This document shows positions 56,951 through 64,000 of a stretch of DNA of 64,000 bases, piece by piece. This DNA is from Streptomyces sp. NRRL F-5727. Its GTDB lineage: Bacteria > Actinomycetota > Actinomycetes > Streptomycetales > Streptomycetaceae. A program made the position numbers and the translations under genes. The notes beneath the pieces were generated by a model. It worked only from the letters and a program-made list of their open reading frames with translations, was not told the origin of the DNA and ran no database searches. The stretch lies in contig NZ_JOGX01000003.1 in NCBI RefSeq assembly GCF_000719555.1, forward strand, positions 1 to 64,000, written 5' to 3'. Each line of letters opens with the position of its first letter. Position 1 is the first letter of the stretch.

Positions 56951-58285
56951 CTAGGAACGGGCCGTCCGGCGGGCCAGCAGGGTCCACGCGCCCAGGCCGA
57001 CGAGCAGGACGGTGCCGAGGCCGATGCCGCCCGCGGCGAGGGCGACCATCAGGGTGTTGCCGTCGGCCGCCGCTGCCCCGCTCGCGCCGCTCGCCGCCGC
57101 GGCCCGGTCCCCGTCCGTCACCTGGAAGATGCCCGGGTCCGCGTCGTAGTCGGGCGCGGGCTTCTTCTCGCCCCCGACGTTGACCCGCAGGATCAGCGGC
57201 AGGGCCGTGTCGCCGTACTCCTCGGCGATCTCGGGGCTGAGCGTGGCGGTGAGGTAGTACCAGCCGGCGAGCCCCATGGCGCTCGTGGCGGTCTCGAACG
57301 AGGAGCGGTTGTCGTGGGCGACCGGCCGCCGCGGGACGAGGGCCACGGTGGTCTGCTTGCCGTTGTAGCTGGCGGTCTGGAGGTCGACGAAACCGCGCGC
57401 CGGGTTGTCGAGGCCGAGCGCGAGCGCGTTGCTCACCAGCTCGTCGCCCGCGTTGCTGCTGCCCAGCTCGGCGGTGGCGAAGATCTGCTGGCCCCAGTCG
57501 ACCGGCACCCGCCAGAAGAGCGTCTGGCCCGGCCGGATGTTCGCCCGCCACTCGCCTTCCTTCAGCGAGACGGCGGTGTGGAAACCGGCCCCGCCCTCCC
57601 GGACCTCGGGCTTGCCGACGGGCGGCGCGGGCGTCCCGGAGGGCCACGACTCGGGCAGCTTGTCCGGGCCGATCTTGCGCAGCAGCGGCTCGGTGACGTG
57701 CTGGAGCTCCAGCTCCCAGTCGTCCGGGGTGGAGGTGGCGTCCGACTCGCGCTCGACGAGCACGTAGTACGTGCCGGCGTCCTGGCAGTAGTTCTCGTCC
57801 GGGTGGACGATCCGGCGGGCGTAGCCGGTCAGCGGCCGGACGTGGTCGCCGGTGGCGAAGTTCACCTCCTGGTAGCCGCAGTCGCTGCCGGAGCCGTCCT
57901 GGATCGTGATCCGGAAGCCGTCGCCGTACTCGGCCTTGCCGCCCGGCTTGGGGACGGCGACGGCGGAGACGTACGAGTTCTTCGTCGTGTCCAGGTTGAG
58001 CCGGTAGTAGACCTTCCCGTCCTTCCTGAGGGTGTCCCGGTAGGTCTTGCCGGGCTCCAGGGCGACGGCGTCGGCGCTGGAGGCGGCACCCTGGATCCGC
58101 TGCCCCGAGGGGTCGAAGGCGTACGCGGGCAGGGGAGCCTCCTCGGCCGCCCACGCGGGCAGCGCGGTGAGCGTGCCCACCGCGGCGGCGGCCGTGAGGA
58201 GCGCCGCCGCCTTCCGTGTCCTGGCCGCGCTCCTCCCCCGGCGTCCGGTCCCGTCCCCGGCCGTGGCCCCCGCCTGCGTGCTCAC
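56951..58285 (-). CDS. secreted, membrane-anchored protein related to the adjacent VWA protein
   Basis: 444 residues. Signal peptide (KAAALLTAAAAVGTLTALPAWA-A), a large extracytoplasmic region, then a C-terminal membrane helix (LMVALAAGGIGLGTVLLVGLGAWTLL) with a basic tail. It contains a pre-peptidase-like segment (LEPGKTYRDTLRKDGKVYYRLNL) and a domain (GGAGFHTAVSLKEGEWRANI; VPVDWGQQIFATAELGS) clearly paralogous to one in the upstream VWA protein. GTG 58285 has GAGGAG 6 nt upstream. Function unknown. Confidence 0.85.
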   Translation of the reverse strand: MSTQAGATAGDGTGRRGRSAARTRKAAALLTAAAAVGTLTALPAWAAEEAPLPAYAFDPSGQRIQGAASSADAVALEPGKTYRDTLRKDGKVYYRLNLDTTKNSYVSAVAVPKPGGKAEYGDGFRITIQDGSGSDCGYQEVNFATGDHVRPLTGYARRIVHPDENYCQDAGTYYVLVERESDATSTPDDWELELQHVTEPLLRKIGPDKLPESWPSGTPAPPVGKPEVREGGAGFHTAVSLKEGEWRANIRPGQTLFWRVPVDWGQQIFATAELGSSNAGDELVSNALALGLDNPARGFVDLQTASYNGKQTTVALVPRRPVAHDNRSSFETATSAMGLAGWYYLTATLSPEIAEEYGDTALPLILRVNVGGEKKPAPDYDADPGIFQVTDGDRAAAASGASGAAAADGNTLMVALAAGGIGLGTVLLVGLGAWTLLARRTARS

Positions 58286-58307
58286 GCGCTTCTCCTCGTC
58301 GTGTCCG

Positions 58308-60218
58308 TCACCGCGCCCTGCCCCGTGCCCGCCGGACGCCGAGGAGGACCCCCGTGAGCAGGAGGAGCGCCCCGCCGCCGGCCGCCAGGGCCGTCGTGCC
58401 GGACCATCCTGCCCCGCTCGTGCCTCCGGTGTCCGCACCGGGGGCGGATTCACCCGGCTCCGCGGGGGCCTTGGGGTCCGCCACGCGCGCGTGGTGCTCG
58501 GGTCCGGCCTTCTCCTGGCCCAGGACGCTGACGCGCAGGACGAAGCCGATCTCGGGGTCGCCGGGGATCCGGGCGGCGTCGGCGCCGAGGGTGACGGCGA
58601 TGTAGTGGCCGCCGGGGAGGTGGACGGCGGTGACGTTCTGGTTCGGCTCGTAGCGGTTGGTCCAGGCGACCGGGACCGTGCCCATGCGCAGCTCGGCCGG
58701 CTCCCCGGTGTAGACGGTCCGTGAGTCGAAGACGCCGGTGCCGGTGCCGACCGGCTGCCGGGCGGGGGTGTAGACCTCGGTGGCGACGTAGGAGCGGGCC
58801 GGTCCCGTCATGCCGCCGGCGGCCGGTACGTTGCCGAACTCGACGTCGTAGCGCAGCTGCTGGCCCCAGCCGACGGGCACCTTGTACCAGCGGGTCTGGG
58901 CGGGCAGCAGGCGGTCGCGCCAGGCCCCGGTGGAGAGTTCCGTGGCGTCGTTGAAGCCGGTGCCGCCGCGGACCTCCCGCGGCTCTCCGGCGGGCACGGC
59001 GGCCTCGGGTCCGCCGGCGCCGTACTCGGGCTCCGACTGGGCCGGTACGGTCCCGGCGGGCAGCGGCTTCTCGACGCGGAGGAGCAGCTCCAGCGGCCAG
59101 CGTGCGGCGTCCGAGCCGGGCTTGCTGGTGCGCTCGACGGTCAGCCAGAAGCGGCCGGGCCGGTCGCAGGCGGAGTAGCGGGTCTGGGTGGGGACGCGGG
59201 CGACGGAGGAGGTAAGCGGGACCGCGCCCTCGTCCTGGTGGAAGATCTCGCCGCGGGTCTCGCAGCTGCCCTCGTCGCCGGTGGAGGAGAGCCAGACGAG
59301 GCTGGTGGTCAGCTTGTCGACGGTGTCGACAGCGGCGCCCGGCTGCGGGACGGCGGTGGCGGCGAAGTGGGCGTTGGAGTCGGCGTCGAGGGTGGTGGCG
59401 TAGTAGCGCTTCTCGCCGGGCCCGATGGTGTCGAGGTACTGCCCGGGGGCGAGGTCGGGCGCGCCGGAGCGGCCGGGGGTGCCCCGGACGGGCGTGCCGT
59501 CGAGCCGGTAGCCGTCGGCGGAGAGCCGGGCGGCGCGCTGGAGCTGGCGGGCGAGGGCGTCGGCGTCCGGGGCGTCGTAGTAGCGGCCGTTGCCGGCCTC
59601 GGCGACGCACTCCAGGTCCTCGCGGGCCCGGCCGGCGACCTGGAAGCCGACGGTGTCGATGCGCAGGCCGACGCCCTGGCGGGCGAGGTCGGCGGCGACC
59701 TCGCAGGGCTTGGGGGTGCCGCAGGTGTCCTCGCCGTCGGAGACCAGGAGGATCGTGCGGGTGGCGAGGGCGCCGCCGGCGGGCTTCGGCAGGTCCTCGG
59801 CGGCCTTGCGGAGGGAGAGCCCGATGGGGGTGTCGCCCTTGGGCGTGAGCGCGGCGACGGCGGCCTTGAGCCCGGCCCGGTCGAGCGGGGCGACGGGCCG
59901 GGCGAGGCGGGTGTCGTCGCAGCCGCTCGCCTGGTCGGCGCCGTAGACGCGCAGTCCGGTCGGGTGGCCGTCGGGGAGGCCGTCCACGACGGTGCCGATG
60001 GCGTCGCGGGCCGCCGCCATCCTCGTACGCCCGCCGGCCCCCGTGCCGCTCACCGGGTCGGCCATGGAGCCGGAGGAGTCGAGGACCATCACCAGGGCGC
60101 CGCCGGGGGCGGCCTCGGTGCCGTCCTCGGCCGCCGCCTGCGGTGCCGGGCCGAGCAGCAGCGCGAGTACGCCTGCCAGCGCGCCTCCCGCCGCGGCCCT
60201 TCGTCGTCCTGTGGTCAC
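58308..60218 (-). CDS. secreted, membrane-anchored von Willebrand factor A domain protein
   Basis: 636 residues. The signal peptide (GALAGVLALLLGPAPQAAA) is followed by a VWA domain with a complete-looking MIDAS (MVLDSSGSMADP with Asp47; TPKGDTPIGLSL; VSDGEDTC). Next are a domain paralogous to the neighbouring protein (GGTGFNDATELSTGAWRDRL; VPVGWGQQLRYDVEFGN) and a C-terminal membrane helix (ALAAGGGALLLLTGVLLGVRRARG). GTG 60218 has GGGGGGAC upstream. It is 22 bp upstream of its paralogue, so the two are likely co-expressed surface partners. Confidence 0.88.
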   Translation of the reverse strand: MTTGRRRAAAGGALAGVLALLLGPAPQAAAEDGTEAAPGGALVMVLDSSGSMADPVSGTGAGGRTRMAAARDAIGTVVDGLPDGHPTGLRVYGADQASGCDDTRLARPVAPLDRAGLKAAVAALTPKGDTPIGLSLRKAAEDLPKPAGGALATRTILLVSDGEDTCGTPKPCEVAADLARQGVGLRIDTVGFQVAGRAREDLECVAEAGNGRYYDAPDADALARQLQRAARLSADGYRLDGTPVRGTPGRSGAPDLAPGQYLDTIGPGEKRYYATTLDADSNAHFAATAVPQPGAAVDTVDKLTTSLVWLSSTGDEGSCETRGEIFHQDEGAVPLTSSVARVPTQTRYSACDRPGRFWLTVERTSKPGSDAARWPLELLLRVEKPLPAGTVPAQSEPEYGAGGPEAAVPAGEPREVRGGTGFNDATELSTGAWRDRLLPAQTRWYKVPVGWGQQLRYDVEFGNVPAAGGMTGPARSYVATEVYTPARQPVGTGTGVFDSRTVYTGEPAELRMGTVPVAWTNRYEPNQNVTAVHLPGGHYIAVTLGADAARIPGDPEIGFVLRVSVLGQEKAGPEHHARVADPKAPAEPGESAPGADTGGTSGAGWSGTTALAAGGGALLLLTGVLLGVRRARGRAR

Positions 60219-60342
60219 GGTGTCCCCCCGGTCGTCCTTGTTCGCGAGCACTCAACTTTGCCAGTGCAAGCTAGTCATTTGCTCAGGCGAATTCAAGGAC
60301 TTTGTGTCACGGCCCTGGAACAGCGGGTGGAGGCGGGACCCG

Positions 60343-60393
60343 GAAACGCCGAGATCCCGGCCGCGCGTGGCGCGACCGGGATCTCTCGGTTTC
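60343..60393 (-). terminator. terminator after the DLW-39 gene
   Basis: Inverted repeat GAAAC..CCGAGATCCCGG with CCGGGATCTCTCGGTTTC, with a two-base bulge, located just beyond the small gene's stop on the minus strand. Confidence 0.65.
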
Positions 60394-60407
60394 AGATGGG
60401 TGGGGCC

Positions 60408-60542
60408 TCAGACACCGGAACCGGACGGCACGGAGTCGGTCGCCTCCGTCCACAGGTCCTGCTCGGCGCGATCCGCCTGGATCTGGCGGTACACGAGGAG
60501 CCCGCCGATGGCGGCCAGTGCGACCAGGAGCAGCTTCTTCAC
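60408..60542 (-). CDS. DLW-39 family microprotein
   Basis: 44 residues read from GTG 60542: a basic start (KK), a hydrophobic helix (LLLVALAAIGGLLVYRQI), then QADRAEQDLWTEATDSVPSG and the C-terminus. The DLW triplet is the family signature in actinobacteria, where the gene sits near gyrA and tRNA-Ile as here. It is a single-pass membrane microprotein of unknown role. It has its own terminator. Confidence 0.88.
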   Translation of the reverse strand: MKKLLLVALAAIGGLLVYRQIQADRAEQDLWTEATDSVPSGSGV

Positions 60543-60648
60543 CGCGCGACCTCGTCTTTCGTTGACGTAGGAGTCTTCCTGACGCCCACTCTACACATCG
60601 ACCGATACCGATCGGTGACCTGTGCGGGCGCCAAACCTCACACAACGA

Positions 60649-60683
60649 GATCGACCCGGACGGTGGAACCGTCCGGGTCGATC
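60649..60683 (-). terminator. terminator of tRNA-Ile
   Basis: Perfect 16-bp stem (60649-60664 with 60668-60683) and a 3-nt loop, 7 bp beyond the 3' end of tRNA-Ile. Confidence 0.85.
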
Positions 60684-60690
60684 ACTTCTG

Positions 60691-60764
60691 TGGGGCTAAC
60701 AGGATTTGAACCTGTGGCCTCATCCTTATCAGGGATGCGCTCTAACCAACTGAGCTATAGCCCC
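60691..60764 (-). tRNA. tRNA-Ile (anticodon GAT)
   Basis: 74 nt, CCA not encoded. The acceptor GGGGCTA pairs with TAGCCCC. The D-arm is AGCTCAGTTGGTTAGAGC, the anticodon loop CTGATAA gives GAT, and the T-loop is GGTTCAAATCC. Its position next to gyrA is typical of actinobacteria. Confidence 0.97.
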
Positions 60765-60864
60765 GCCGCGCTTTGCGGTTTGTTTCCCGCCGCGCTGACT
60801 CCTGAACATTAGCGCACGTGGGGGCCAGTCCCAAAATCGGTTCCGGTGCCGGCCCCCTCGCGGT

Positions 60865-61533
60865 CTACTCGTCCTCGGCCAGCGTCAGCTCGACGCCGCC
60901 GACGAAGCCGGCGGACAGGTTGTAGATGAACGCGCCGAGGGTCGCCAGGGCGGTCATCAGGACCACGTCGATCACCGCGATCACCGAGGTGAACATCAGG
61001 ACCCGGGGCAGCGACAGGAACGACTGCAGGTCGAAGCCGTTGGACTCGTTCGAGCCCGTCGCCTCGCTGATCGTCCCGCCGACCGTCGAGAAGACGCCCA
61101 TGGCGTCCATGACCATCCACAGCACGGCCGCCGCGACGACCGTGCAGATGCCCAGGGCGATGGAGAGCAGGAAGCTCACCTTCATCACCGACCACGGGTC
61201 GGCCTTCGCCACCCGCAGCCGCGCCTTGCGGGTGCGCGGGGTCGTCCGCGCGCCCGTCCGGGGCCGCCGCACCGCGCCGGACTGGCCGCCCTGGGTGGGG
61301 CCGCCGCCCTGCGGGCCGTCGTAGGCCCGCGGCGGGTGGTAGGCGCCCGCCGGGGGCGCCGCCGGGCGCTCGCCGGGCAGGGCGCCGTTGTAGCCCTGAT
61401 AGGGGGGCTGCTGCCCCCGAGTGTCCGTCACCGCAACCCCCTGGGAGTCCGTGGCCGAGCCACGGGCGCCGTGCGCTCCAGCACCTGCAGAAGCTCCGGC
61501 AGCCGCCGATCCGGCGCCCGTGGCTCCACTCAC
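60865..61533 (-). CDS. DUF3566 domain-containing transmembrane protein
   Basis: 222 residues. A Gly/Ala/Pro-rich disordered N-terminus of about 105 residues is followed by the DUF3566 domain (ARLRVAKADPWSVMKVSFLLSIAL) and two to three membrane helices (LLSIALGICTVVAAAVLWMVM; VIAVIDVVLMTALATLGAFIYNL). It ends in an acidic tail (LTLAEDE). GTG 61533 has GAGGAG 6 nt upstream and is only 3 bp after the gyrA stop. The mycobacterial counterpart (CwsA-neighbour region, gyrA-linked) is a membrane protein of unclear function. Confidence 0.92.
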   Translation of the reverse strand: MSGATGAGSAAAGASAGAGAHGARGSATDSQGVAVTDTRGQQPPYQGYNGALPGERPAAPPAGAYHPPRAYDGPQGGGPTQGGQSGAVRRPRTGARTTPRTRKARLRVAKADPWSVMKVSFLLSIALGICTVVAAAVLWMVMDAMGVFSTVGGTISEATGSNESNGFDLQSFLSLPRVLMFTSVIAVIDVVLMTALATLGAFIYNLSAGFVGGVELTLAEDE

Positions 61534-61536
61534 GCT

Positions 61537-63999
<2,463 letters not shown>

Positions 64000-64000
64000 G

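Noticed and set aside
60248..60267. GCACT-N10-AGTGC upstream of the VWA protein gene, resembling the HrcA/CIRCE element
   Set aside because: The arm spacing is one base shorter than CIRCE and the outer bases do not match; the gene is not a chaperone gene.
60600..60618. ACCGATACCGATCGGT as a further PaaR-like operator
   Set aside because: The half-site spacing differs (16 instead of 14 bp) and the neighbouring genes are tRNA-Ile and DLW-39, unrelated to catabolism.

Overview
The window looks like core chromosome of a Streptomyces species, close to the replication origin. The evidence is very high GC, many GTG starts, ATGA/GTGA stop-start overlaps, a gyrA fragment at the right edge, a perfect parS site, many DnaA boxes between genes, and the actinobacterial fhaA-fhaB-pstP-rodA-pbpA-pknB block followed by sortases, pabA and crgA. 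I see no prophage, insertion sequence, CRISPR array or rRNA. Three tRNA genes (Leu-CAG, Ala-TGC, Ile-GAT) are present, all on the minus strand.

Layout. 0.1-3.7 kb: ABC exporter pair. 3.8-4.4 kb: proteasome activator bpa. 4.4-8.8 kb (minus): MobA-like protein, moeA, TrkA-type K+ channel and quinone oxidoreductase. 8.9-12.5 kb (minus): branched-chain 2-oxoacid dehydrogenase E1alpha-E1beta-E2, divergent from an Lrp/AsnC regulator. 13.3-17.3 kb: TetR regulator and PaaH-like dehydrogenase, divergent from paaN. 17.3-20.0 kb (minus): DUF5819-HTTM-SpoU methyltransferase. 20.2-23.8 kb: paaABCDE. 23.9-29.8 kb: acyl-CoA dehydrogenase, rhodanese, J-domain protein, DUF2252 protein, MarR regulator with a divergent membrane protein. 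29.8-32.4 kb: two-component system whose kinase has an extra exported domain. 33.3-41.4 kb: cell-wall and Ser/Thr phosphorylation operon. 41.4-45.4 kb: two class E sortases, a 53-residue membrane protein, pabA, DUF881 and crgA. 45.7-48.7 kb: rhomboid, cyclophilin, DUF5324 and a small exported protein. 49.0-51.2 kb: FAD oxidoreductase with an ECF41-type sigma factor. 51.3-54.5 kb: secreted lipase-like protein, FHA protein and an I36-domain kinase. 54.9-60.2 kb: HTH protein, another kinase, and two related surface proteins, one with a VWA domain. 60.4-64 kb: DLW-39 microprotein, DUF3566 protein and gyrA.

How the genes work together. The 12.5-20.2 kb stretch appears to be one catabolic regulon. 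The same TetR-type operator, ACCGNNCGNNCGGT, sits at the paaH/paaN and paaA promoters, and a one-mismatch copy sits at the oxoacid dehydrogenase promoter. The 33-45 kb block joins peptidoglycan synthesis (RodA-family polymerase plus PBP2), its regulation by PknB/PstP/FHA proteins, surface anchoring (SrtE pair) and septation (CrgA).

Most genes are ordinary Streptomyces core genes. The less explained parts are a parS site lying on a stop-start overlap, a dense DnaA-box cluster beside crgA, a histidine kinase with a membrane-anchored C-terminal domain, a membrane kinase carrying an I36-like domain, and several in-register tandem repeats. All assignments rest on reading the sequence and on remembered family features; no search was run.
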